Shown piece after piece: positions 1-5,500 of a stretch of DNA of 6,882 nucleotides (the stretch's first letter is position 1; each line of letters starts with the position of its first letter). Made by a program: the position numbers and the translations under genes. The DNA comes from Gammaproteobacteria bacterium (GTDB lineage: Bacteria; Pseudomonadota; Gammaproteobacteria; Pseudomonadales; Pseudohongiellaceae). A model generated the notes under the pieces. The model was not told the origin of the DNA. It saw only the letters and a program-made list of their open reading frames with translations, and searched no databases. The stretch lies in assembly GCA_003514305.1 (NCBI GenBank), contig DORE01000070.1, positions 20,443 through 27,324 of the forward strand. Direction: 5' to 3'.

Positions 1-104
1 ATCTCGACAGCAGCTTCTTCAACCGTAGTCGGATTTCGAATCAAGTAGCCCGAAACGAAAAAACATCCAATCAAGATTGCGATGGGTAATATAATACGCT
101 TCAT
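1..104 (-). CDS. N-terminus of a membrane-anchored protein, possibly an RND efflux periplasmic adaptor (partial)
   Basis: The frame opens with ATG at 104-102 and runs off the left edge, giving 34 complete codons. The N-terminus is MKRIILPIAILIGCFF, then a few more apolar residues and an acidic stretch (TTVEEAAVE). Two basic residues, one hydrophobic helix of about 19 residues and then a polar Pro/Glu-rich linker is the usual start of HlyD/AcrA-type periplasmic adaptor subunits, so that is my best guess, but no diagnostic domain lies inside the window. LIGC could be a lipobox with Cys14, but the chain stays hydrophobic after the Cys, which favours an uncleaved anchor. An SD-like AAGGG lies 7 bases before the ATG. 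The DNA upstream is gene-free and holds a perfect 10-bp palindrome, ATTCCGGAAT (162-171), about 60 bases before the start, a possible but unsupported operator. The exported or anchored nature is fairly sure; the family is not. Confidence 0.5.
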   Translation of the reverse strand, partial: MKRIILPIAILIGCFFVSGYLIRNPTTVEEAAVE

Positions 105-1243
105 GTCTAAGCCCTTGTTGGTTGATCCAGCCTTCCAGCTTGCTTGAGATGTGGAAGAATCATTCCGGAATAGGTTACAAACCCCGCGCGTACACGGCCC
201 TTCAGCTTGGTCGCGGGCATCTTCAATGGGTTCCGACAAAGCAACGGTAGAGACATCACTTCCGACGCAACTCAGTTTCCATCACTCTTGAACACACTCT
301 CAATCGTTTACCAAAAAAAACGCTTAAAGCACCGTCAACTAGAGCGCGGCTTAGCGACTGATCACAATATTAAAATCCAACTGCTTTCAAATCGCTGCCA
401 TTTAGCGTTCCGCTCAAGGGGCAGCAATTCCCTTAATCCGTTTCTGAAGCCGGTGGAAGTCGCTCCGTACACCTTTTTGGTGGTGTCTAAGGTAACGACC
501 ATTTCTCTGATGTAGTTCATTTGATCAGAGTCGAATCAGGCAAGAGCCCCTCATGCATTTTGTGCGGCCAGCGAGCCGAATGTTTGCGCGGATTGACGCA
601 AAGTAAGGGGGTCGGGAAAAGAACCTTGCTTAATAAGGCGCTCTTGAACCAACCTACGCAACAAACTGCACGCCCTTGCTCGTGCGCCTTCCGGCTCGAC
701 ATCGACTGTTCTAGCTGAAAAACAGCTTCCCTTATCGCGCCCCGATAAGCGCTGTTTTAAGACGCAATAGGTTTCCCTTGACGTCCAGGTTGGGCAAAAT
801 CACCTTAATTGACCCTATCATGCTGCGAATGAACAGCAAGAGAAACGCGACGAACTGAGTGAATCAAGCGTTGAGCCACCAGTTTCTTCATCTCTTCACT
901 TATATGAGAGTTCCTCGAATTAGTTCAAGGGACTTTTGACGGTTGAGACCGCGCAGGTGGCCAACGACTAAAACATAACTTAGGAAGCGCGTATTTTAGC
1001 GGTAGCCAGTCTCACACCTCAGCGCGTCAATCTCGACGCCTGTTACGTCGGCGCAGACATGACCGGACTCTGCAAATATATTCATGCCGACTGATTTGAC
1101 GCAGCTGTGGTGGGACCGGCGAACAAGATCGTCGCTAAGCTTTATTCGATTGATGTCAGCTGTCAGTAAAAGAATTCACCTGAAGTCAAATGGGCACTGG
1201 TTCGCAAGCCAGAAACTTTTTAGGTAGACATCAGGCCGGCTCG
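105..1243. other. 1.1-kb gene-poor stretch
   Basis: I find no gene I can defend here. Frames on both strands are broken at normal density. The open stretches that exist (207-515 plus from a TTG, 521-718 plus, 517-702 minus, 362-520 minus, 996-1175 minus) lack a ribosome site and resemble no family I know. What can be seen: a 10-bp palindrome at 162-171, an A8 run near 313-320, a compact set of potential helices between 505 and 698, a strong hairpin at 719-758, and a small 5-bp dyad at 1034-1050. The stretch lies between a gene start (104) and a gene end (1244) on the same strand, so it must hold the promoter of the left-hand gene. It could also be decayed coding DNA or carry an untranslated RNA. 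No IS ends, long direct repeats or tRNA-like folds were seen. Confidence 0.6.
719..758. terminator. Strong hairpin, terminator-like on both strands
   Basis: The outer arms AAAACAGC (719-726) and GCTGTTTT (751-758) and the inner arms CTTATCG (731-737) and CGATAAG (743-749) pair perfectly. That makes 15 base pairs, a 5-base loop (CGCCC) and a small internal bulge (TTCC against C). The plus-strand copy ends in TTTT and the minus-strand copy in TTTTT, so it could act as an intrinsic terminator in either direction. On the minus strand it would end read-through from the phosphatase gene about 485 bases upstream. On the plus strand it would end any transcript from the 500-700 segment. The pairing is far beyond chance; the terminator role is inferred. 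Confidence 0.6.
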
Positions 1244-1798
1244 CTATCTGCCAGACAAACGCTCCCGAATAGTTTCCTGCAGGCGCTCAGAAGTCATCCC
1301 CCAGCGCTTTCCCTCGGCCATAGCTTCGCGAATACTCGCTCCCTCAGCAATGGCCGAGAATGCCATGAGTCCGCCGACCCGATTACCGGTCGCACAGTGA
1401 ACAATCACCGGCTCACCATTTATACCTTCGAGGATCCTAGACAGCGCCAAAGCGTTGTCAGGGTTAATCCCACCGCCGCCCGCGACCGGAAGAGAGTAAT
1501 ACTTCATACCAAGAGACTCGACCAGTTCACTCTCATTGAATCCCGCTTCCTCTTCAGTCGTTCGCAGATTAATCACATGTTTGACTCCTGCCCGTGCCGC
1601 AAGATCTAGCTGTGCAGCTGTTGGTTGCCCCGCCGATAAAGTTGTCCCAGATGGGGCGCGGAAGTTGTCAATATCCGAATTCTGAAGCGCCGCCAGATCA
1701 AATCCTGTTGATCCTGCGCAGGATATCAGGACGATGGCGAACAAGTTGCTTACGAGAATCCTCCGTCTGTTCGAGATGTTGATAAAAGTGGTTATCAT
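1244..1798 (-). CDS. Predicted lipoprotein with DUF442 / beta-lactamase-hydrolase-like cysteine phosphatase domain
   Basis: This 184-residue protein starts with basic residues (RRR at 11-13), a short hydrophobic run and a lipobox LISC with Cys27, so it is probably lipidated and faces the periplasm. The rest matches the DUF442 (PF04273) phosphatase-like fold: the entry signature LSAGQPT (54-60), the strand HVINLRT (74-80), and the P-loop VHCATGNRVGG (133-143) with nucleophile Cys135 and Arg140. Cys and Arg are four residues apart, as I recall for this subfamily, rather than five as in classical tyrosine phosphatases. Activity would be hydrolysis of a phosphate ester by a Cys-phosphate intermediate; the substrate is unknown. 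I see no obvious general-acid Asp, so activity is not certain. The ATG follows an SD AAGGGAG (1804-1810, minus sense) at good spacing and overlaps the stop of a 22-codon leader ORF. No terminator lies directly downstream. The domain call is firm; the physiological role is open. Confidence 0.85.
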   Translation of the reverse strand: MITTFINISNRRRILVSNLFAIVLISCAGSTGFDLAALQNSDIDNFRAPSGTTLSAGQPTAAQLDLAARAGVKHVINLRTTEEEAGFNESELVESLGMKYYSLPVAGGGGINPDNALALSRILEGINGEPVIVHCATGNRVGGLMAFSAIAEGASIREAMAEGKRWGMTSERLQETIRERLSGR

Positions 1799-1863
1799 GT
1801 TTTTCTCCCTTGATTGCGAAGATGCTGCGCCCAGCTCGATACAGTCCAGCCGGAGGCGCTCAT
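1795..1863 (-). CDS. Possible 22-residue leader ORF coupled to the phosphatase gene
   Basis: ATG at 1863-1861 is preceded by AAGGATTAAGGA, giving an excellent AAGGA ribosome site seven bases from the start; an in-frame TAA lies just upstream, so the ORF cannot be longer. It encodes MSASGWTVSSWAQHLRNQGR plus two residues and stops with TGA at 1797-1795. That stop shares the four bases ATGA with the start codon of the phosphatase lipoprotein, the usual geometry of translational coupling. The SD of the phosphatase gene lies inside this ORF, so ribosomes translating it would pass over that site. The peptide has no run of a single amino acid that would suggest attenuation by amino-acid supply. It may be a coupling leader, a tiny protein or chance; ribosome site and overlap together make chance less attractive. 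Confidence 0.4.
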   Translation of the reverse strand: MSASGWTVSSWAQHLRNQGRKT

Positions 1864-1895
1864 TCCTTAATCCTTTATTTTGAACTTAGACCCCA

Positions 1896-1925
1896 ATGAT
1901 ATGAAGCTTTATGCAGCCGCAACAA
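1896..1925 (-). promoter_or_regulatory. Candidate sigma-70 promoter for the leader ORF and phosphatase gene
   Basis: Read on the minus strand, TTGTTG (1925-1920) and TATCAT (1901-1896) are separated by 18 bases. The -10 matches the TATAAT consensus in five of six positions and the -35 in three. Transcription would start near 1889, giving a leader of about 25 bases before the ATG at 1863. The -35 lies just past the stop codon of the upstream gene, so the phosphatase would have its own promoter as well as possible read-through. Confidence 0.35.
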
Positions 1926-1927
1926 GT

Positions 1928-3445
1928 CTAGTGCTCCGATTCGTCGGTGATTTGATATCGCAGCTCAACATGGGCACGCGATCGTGTCCTGCTACCAAAT
2001 AAAGCGGGCCTAAATTGCAACTTTCGGATAGCGCGAACTGCCCGTCTTCTGGCTCGTTTGTCCTCAGGTTCAATCGCCAGCACCTCAACGCCGCTAACAC
2101 GACCACTGCCGGTTACTCTGAACTTAGCGTCAATCGAGTGGATCGGCGTTTCTAAGGCCAGCAGTCCGTCTGCAGAAGTGGGCATTGGAACAGACGCCAA
2201 GCCCCGTTCCCAAGCTCTGAAAGACCCGAGATGGATAGGCTGGTCCCAAGCATCTGAGTCTTCACTGAGTTCAGTTTCTGCCAGCAATTGACCTGAAACG
2301 TTTTGCCGCTGATAGGCTTCAAGCTCACTGAAGCGAGCAAAAAAATTTGGAAATGGGATAATTACCGGACGATTGAAAAAAGCATCCAAGCGTGCCTCGT
2401 CTACTCCCACCTCTCGCAACATTGTTTTCGCTTCTCGATAATCCTGACGACCAACAGAGCGACCTTGCAAATACGCATAGTCTCCATGATACAGCCGGGC
2501 CATGGCAGCCATTTCTGCATCAGCGTTTGCTTCCGCAATCTCCGCAATATCGTTGATAAAACCGTTTGCCTGTCTCAAGTAGGCGACGCCTATCGGCTCA
2601 TCACCTTCGGTAACCGGAATCACCTGATTGAAGCCACCTACTGCGAAGGGACTGTTGAAGCCCCGCGCCCTAGAAGTTTCCAGTCGGGCCGGACCATCAC
2701 GCTGCGCTGTTTCCCTGATCCAGTTGGTAGTTACGCTACTATCAGCATTCAACCCGGCAAAAAGCAGGTAGAGACTGTAGGCTCGTTTATTAAGCCAAGG
2801 CACCAGGCGCAAGTCGTCTTCTGCATATTTTGATTCTGCCGTGATCAAAAGATCTCTGAAAATCTTTCTTGCCTTCATGAAATTTTTTGTGCGTTCACGG
2901 TCATCATCGACATAAACTCGGGTCATAAACCAGGAGGCCTGCCGATCCTGCGCCAACATCGCTTCCTCAGAATCAATACCGTGATTCGCGACAGCCAAAG
3001 TTCGAAGGTGCTCAAGATGATCGGAAACCTGTTCCCAGTTCGCCAGGCGCATGTCGGTCCGAACCAGAGCCTCAACCATAGGTATTGTATCGGGATGCGT
3101 GAGACCTAATGTCGTTCGTGTGACCTGCAGGCGACGGTTCTGAGTTGACTTAACCTTTTCAAAATCAGCAAGCGACTCGTAAAGACTCTCGATTGAGAGA
3201 AGCGGCTCCAGTAATCGCGGATCTAGGAAGCCGTATTCGAATTCATAGTTCTCAAGCTGCGTCTCATACCGCTGTAGTTGCTGCATAATTTCAGTGTTCT
3301 GAGTGGCTAATTCCTGAGCCGCGAGGCTACGCGGCAGTGCGGGCTGAAGAAAAATAAAAAGCGCAAAAGACAGAGACGGCAATGTCGCGGTAACTCGCCA
3401 GCAATACTGATAAGGGATTCCTGATGTAAACAATTTCGCGCGCAT
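1928..3445 (-). CDS. Exported TPR-like protein with a C-terminal TonB-C-like domain
   Basis: This 505-residue protein has a basic, aromatic N-region, a hydrophobic core at about 22-36 and a signal peptidase I-like site LAA|QE at 43/44, so the mature chain is probably periplasmic. Residues 45-230 are helical with TPR-like spacing. The stretch around 80-170 includes LGLTHPDTIP (113-122), typical of TPR repeats of the kinesin-light-chain type. Residues 285-350 hold further helical hairpin-like segments. Residues 436-499 resemble a TonB C-terminal domain: FRVTGSGRV, then RAVRAIRKLQFRPALFGS (470-487), and a final ELRYQI strand. Such domains also occur in exported proteins that are not energy transducers, and there is no N-terminal anchor and no Pro/Lys spacer, so this is not a TonB. 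A role in envelope protein contacts is inferred. The SD is weak, but no later Met would keep the signal peptide. It is divergent from the DUF4159 gene. Confidence 0.65.
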   Translation of the reverse strand: MRAKLFTSGIPYQYCWRVTATLPSLSFALFIFLQPALPRSLAAQELATQNTEIMQQLQRYETQLENYEFEYGFLDPRLLEPLLSIESLYESLADFEKVKSTQNRRLQVTRTTLGLTHPDTIPMVEALVRTDMRLANWEQVSDHLEHLRTLAVANHGIDSEEAMLAQDRQASWFMTRVYVDDDRERTKNFMKARKIFRDLLITAESKYAEDDLRLVPWLNKRAYSLYLLFAGLNADSSVTTNWIRETAQRDGPARLETSRARGFNSPFAVGGFNQVIPVTEGDEPIGVAYLRQANGFINDIAEIAEANADAEMAAMARLYHGDYAYLQGRSVGRQDYREAKTMLREVGVDEARLDAFFNRPVIIPFPNFFARFSELEAYQRQNVSGQLLAETELSEDSDAWDQPIHLGSFRAWERGLASVPMPTSADGLLALETPIHSIDAKFRVTGSGRVSGVEVLAIEPEDKRARRRAVRAIRKLQFRPALFGSRTRSRAHVELRYQITDESEH

Positions 3446-3473
3446 CCGGTGAACTTTAATCGAGGATTTAAAA

Positions 3474-3503
3474 CGACAATAGCTTGATCACAAACCATTG
3501 TCG
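3474..3503. promoter_or_regulatory. Operator-like dyad between divergent genes
   Basis: CGACAAT (3474-3480) and ATTGTCG (3497-3503) are perfect 7-bp inverted repeats with centres 23 bp apart, about two helical turns. A TGATCA palindrome (3485-3490) sits almost at the centre of symmetry. It lies in the middle of the 100-bp gap between the TPR/TonB-C gene and the DUF4159 gene, where a dimeric regulator could control both. No clear consensus -10/-35 pair could be assigned on either strand, and no regulator gene is present in the window. Confidence 0.3.
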
Positions 3504-3545
3504 ATACAAACTGTCCTAACCGCTTCACGCCAACTCCGAAAAGAT

Positions 3546-4298
3546 ATGTCCAACCCAATTCTGTTAGCTCTGCTTTTGATGTTGGTTTTCAGCATTGCCG
3601 GCGCGCAGCAAAAATCAGAACTCAATCCCGACGGAGCAGGTGAATTCGCGTTCGTGAGAATTCAGTACGACAGTTTCTACGAGGGCGGTTATTATGGAGG
3701 CCCCTGGCTGACCGATTTTCCGGCTTCAGATCAAAATTTTCTAAGAGGCATATCGCGACTGACCAACGTCCGAGCCATGGATGAACCCATCGTGTTGCGC
3801 TTTGATGATGAGGCCATTTTTGACTACCCTTTTCTTTATGCTTTAGAGATGGGTCGCGGCGGCGGCGTTTTCTTGTCGCCATCGGAAATTGATAATTTAA
3901 GGGAATATCTACTGCGAGGTGGCTTTTTACTGATTGATGACTTCTGGGGACAGCAGCAGTGGGACGCTTTTTATCGCGATTTCTCAAAGGTATTTCCAGA
4001 CAGGGAAATAATTGAACTTCAGGCCGACCATGAGATATACCACACGTTCTATGACATAGACGGGCCACAAATGATTCCCGGTCGGAGCGGTCGCCAAGGC
4101 TTTGGGCAGGCCGGCATCAACAACGCCTCAAATCACGCTATCATGGATGACAATGGCAGGGTTATGGTCTTAATCAACTGGAACTCCGACATGGGGGATG
4201 GCTGGGAACACACTTTCGACCAGTGGTACCCAACTCAATACGCTAATGCTGCTTACCAGCTAGGCATAAACTATCTCATTTACTCGCTCACTCACTGA
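3546..4298 (+). CDS. Secreted DUF4159 domain protein
   Basis: This 250-residue protein has a signal peptide (hydrophobic core at about 5-18, cleavage after AGA at 20) and then one domain that I recognise as DUF4159 (PF13709). Family landmarks are FVRIQY (36-41), the GGFLLIDDFWG segment (125-135), YHTFYDIDG (165-173), NWNSDMGDGWE (211-221) and the C-terminal YQLGINYLIYSL. DUF4159 is usually compared with a class-I glutamine-amidotransferase-like fold and often sits in larger membrane proteins or near MoxR/DUF58 genes. This is the short exported form without those partners, and its activity is unknown. I chose ATG 3546 because the in-frame TTG at 3498 lies inside the dyad and has no ribosome site. 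The ATG has only a weak purine run (GAAAAG), and its signal n-region lacks basic residues, while the 16 extra codons would add Arg and Lys, so the longer start cannot be wholly excluded. Confidence 0.8.
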   Translation: MSNPILLALLLMLVFSIAGAQQKSELNPDGAGEFAFVRIQYDSFYEGGYYGGPWLTDFPASDQNFLRGISRLTNVRAMDEPIVLRFDDEAIFDYPFLYALEMGRGGGVFLSPSEIDNLREYLLRGGFLLIDDFWGQQQWDAFYRDFSKVFPDREIIELQADHEIYHTFYDIDGPQMIPGRSGRQGFGQAGINNASNHAIMDDNGRVMVLINWNSDMGDGWEHTFDQWYPTQYANAAYQLGINYLIYSLTH

Positions 4299-4341
4299 AC
4301 CAACTTAGGTGCCATAAACTAAGCGTCTAATCGAGGTTGTC

Positions 4342-4566
4342 GTGATTCACTATGAAATTTTGAAACTTCACACGACATTAATTCTAAGATTACTAAAGAA
4401 GTATCTGCTGGGGGCTGTGATCAGCGTCTTCGGTGCCATCTGGGAATACATCGCATAATTTTGGTTGCAATCTCTTGCTGTCTTCCTCACGCTCATGCTC
4501 GGTAGCTTTGGTTATCTTGTGGAAATTTTGATGGATGTCCAAGCGATTATGTGTGTTCATCATTGA
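4342..4566 (+). pseudogene. Small two-helix membrane protein gene split by an in-frame TAA
   Basis: GTG at 4342 follows GAGG (4333-4336) with a five-base spacer. The frame encodes 38 residues ending in LLGAVISVFGAIWEYIA, meets TAA at 4456-4458, and then stays open in the same frame for 35 more residues, FWLQSLAVFLTLMLGSFGYL onward, to TGA at 4564-4566. Both halves are strongly hydrophobic and their codon choice resembles the neighbouring genes, so joined they look like one 74-residue protein with two membrane helices. A single C-to-T change (CAA to TAA) would explain the break. A hairpin follows five bases after the TGA. The gap to the DUF4159 stop is 43 bases on the same strand, so co-transcription is likely. 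Alternatives: a genuine 38-residue protein, stop-codon read-through, or a sequencing error. The start lies in one arm of a weak dyad (4338-4344 with 4371-4377). I do not recognise the family. Confidence 0.4.
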
Positions 4567-4570
4567 GCGG

Positions 4571-4591
4571 CCGCACCACACTCGGGTGCGG
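4571..4591 (+). terminator. Hairpin just after the small membrane-protein frame
   Basis: CCGCACC (4571-4577) and GGTGCGG (4585-4591) form a perfect 7-bp GC-rich stem with a 7-base loop, starting five bases after the TGA at 4566. There is no T-run after it, so it is a poor intrinsic terminator; it could protect a 3' end or simply mark the end of the transcript. The remaining sequence to 4769 holds nothing else I can support. Confidence 0.3.
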
Positions 4592-4769
4592 AGACATTGA
4601 GGTGCTGAAAATATCCGTTTCGCACCCCGGATTGAAGCTATCACTGAACCGCAGGCTGTTACTTGATCTATGCCCATCATGTTCATGGCAACGACTCAGT
4701 TTTGGCAAGACTTACAGTCTAAATCAAACCAACGAAAAGAAGTATGCTGGCCACTCAAGCAAGGTTCTC

Positions 4770-5405
4770 TCAGCGCTGAGCGGCCAACAGCCTGACGGCG
4801 AGCCCGATAAAAATAGTTCCTGCCATTCGATTCAAAACAGTTTGCACCGCACTAGATCGCTGCAGCCGTTCGCCAAAAGATCCTGCAAACCAAGCAACAG
4901 CACCAAAGACCAGCAAAGTTGAAGCCATGAAAAGAGCCCCCAGAAGCAGCATTTGCAGAGTCACTGATCCACGTGTGCCATCTGCAAACTGAGGCAAAAA
5001 AGCAAGAAAAAACAGTGCTACCTTTGGATTCGTTACGTTCATAATAATGCCGCGAAAATAGAGTTCTCTTGGGCCCAGGCCCATGTTCGGGCCGTCATCG
5101 AACGCAGCAGCGCCGGCGCTGAACGCTTGGAACGCAAGAAAAAGCAAGTATGCAGCACCCACAGCCTTAAGCAGATTAAACGCGATAAGGGAAGTCTGGA
5201 ACAAGGCCGCCACACCCAGAGTCGCTGCCGACACATGCAGCAACAGCCCTGAGCAAAGGCCCAAGGTCACAAGCAAGCCACTCTTTCTGCCATACAAGGC
5301 TGACTGTGAAAGCACGAACAAATTATCCGGGCCCGGGGCCACCGCGAGTGCCAAGGAGGCAGAAATAAACAGAGCCAAAACGTCTAACGGAATCAACATC
5401 AGCAT
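4770..5405 (-). CDS. LysE/RhtB family exporter (amino acid or small metabolite efflux)
   Basis: The 211-residue length is typical of the LysE/RhtB superfamily. Diagnostic motifs are VAPGPDN (22-28) at the end of the first helix, a glycine-rich second helix around 43-68, and NPKVALFFLAFLPQF (126-140), the most conserved segment of the family. About six helices are expected: 7-25, 43-65, 72-98, 118-140, 148-175 and 192-209. Members export amino acids such as lysine, threonine or homoserine, or related compounds, across the inner membrane using the proton gradient; specificity cannot be read from sequence. Two in-frame ATGs lie at 5405 and 5399; the purine run GAGAG is three bases from the first and nine from the second, so the second may be the true start. 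A weak promoter candidate (TTGGGT 5475-5470, TATTAC 5453-5448, 16-base spacer) lies upstream. The gene stands alone with no adjacent LysR-type regulator in view. Confidence 0.9.
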   Translation of the reverse strand: MLMLIPLDVLALFISASLALAVAPGPDNLFVLSQSALYGRKSGLLVTLGLCSGLLLHVSAATLGVAALFQTSLIAFNLLKAVGAAYLLFLAFQAFSAGAAAFDDGPNMGLGPRELYFRGIIMNVTNPKVALFFLAFLPQFADGTRGSVTLQMLLLGALFMASTLLVFGAVAWFAGSFGERLQRSSAVQTVLNRMAGTIFIGLAVRLLAAQR

Positions 5406-5475
5406 CTACTCTCGTTTTCAACGCCGCTTTTAATTTCGCATGAATAAGTAATACCCAAAAGCCACTCTCACCCAA

Positions 5476-5500
5476 ACTGAGGCGCCAAGCTGCACTCAGT
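5476..5500 (-). terminator. Weak terminator-like hairpin at the end of the secreted-protein gene
   Basis: On the minus strand ACTGAG (5500-5495) pairs with CTCAGT (5481-5476), extendable by a GC/GC pair across a one-base bulge, and is followed by a short T-run then Gs. It overlaps the stop codon of the 5496-6479 gene. The stem is short and the T-run poor, so termination may be partial and some transcripts could continue into the LysE gene 90 bases on. Confidence 0.3.

Noticed and set aside
207..515. Plus-strand 102-codon open frame
   Set aside because: It starts at a TTG with no ribosome site, resembles no family, and lies opposite other open frames in gene-poor DNA.
531..541. TCGAATC motif resembling a tRNA T-arm
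   Set aside because: No TTC at the loop start, no pairing T-stem, and no acceptor, D or anticodon arms at the right spacing.
732..863. Minus-strand open stretch with a hydrophobic start whose stop lies in the hairpin
   Set aside because: No ribosome site before its only ATG (821), a product of 29 residues, and the stop inside a hairpin is likely coincidental.
996..1175. Minus-strand open stretch of 59 codons (contains MNIFAESGHVCADVTG)
   Set aside because: The residue make-up looks gene-like, but there is no start with a ribosome site, no recognisable family, and the opposite strand is also partly open; it could be a gene remnant but is not supported.
3498..3545. TTG 3498 as the start of the DUF4159 gene
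   Set aside because: The TTG lies inside the operator-like dyad and has no ribosome site; ATG 3546 begins a normal signal peptide.
4338..4377. TGTCGTG/CACGACA dyad as a terminator for the DUF4159 gene
   Set aside because: The loop is 26 bases and no T-run follows; it more likely overlaps the start of the small downstream frame by chance.
4393..4686. Minus-strand 97-codon frame
   Set aside because: No ribosome site, no family resemblance, and it lies antisense to the better-supported hydrophobic frame at 4342-4566.
4769..4780. 12-bp palindrome CTCAGCGCTGAG at the LysE stop codon
   Set aside because: It has no loop and no T-run and mostly falls in coding sequence, so there is no reason to assign a role.
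4551..4922. Plus-strand 123-codon frame
   Set aside because: It runs antisense into the well-supported LysE gene and has low-complexity polar composition typical of a shadow frame.
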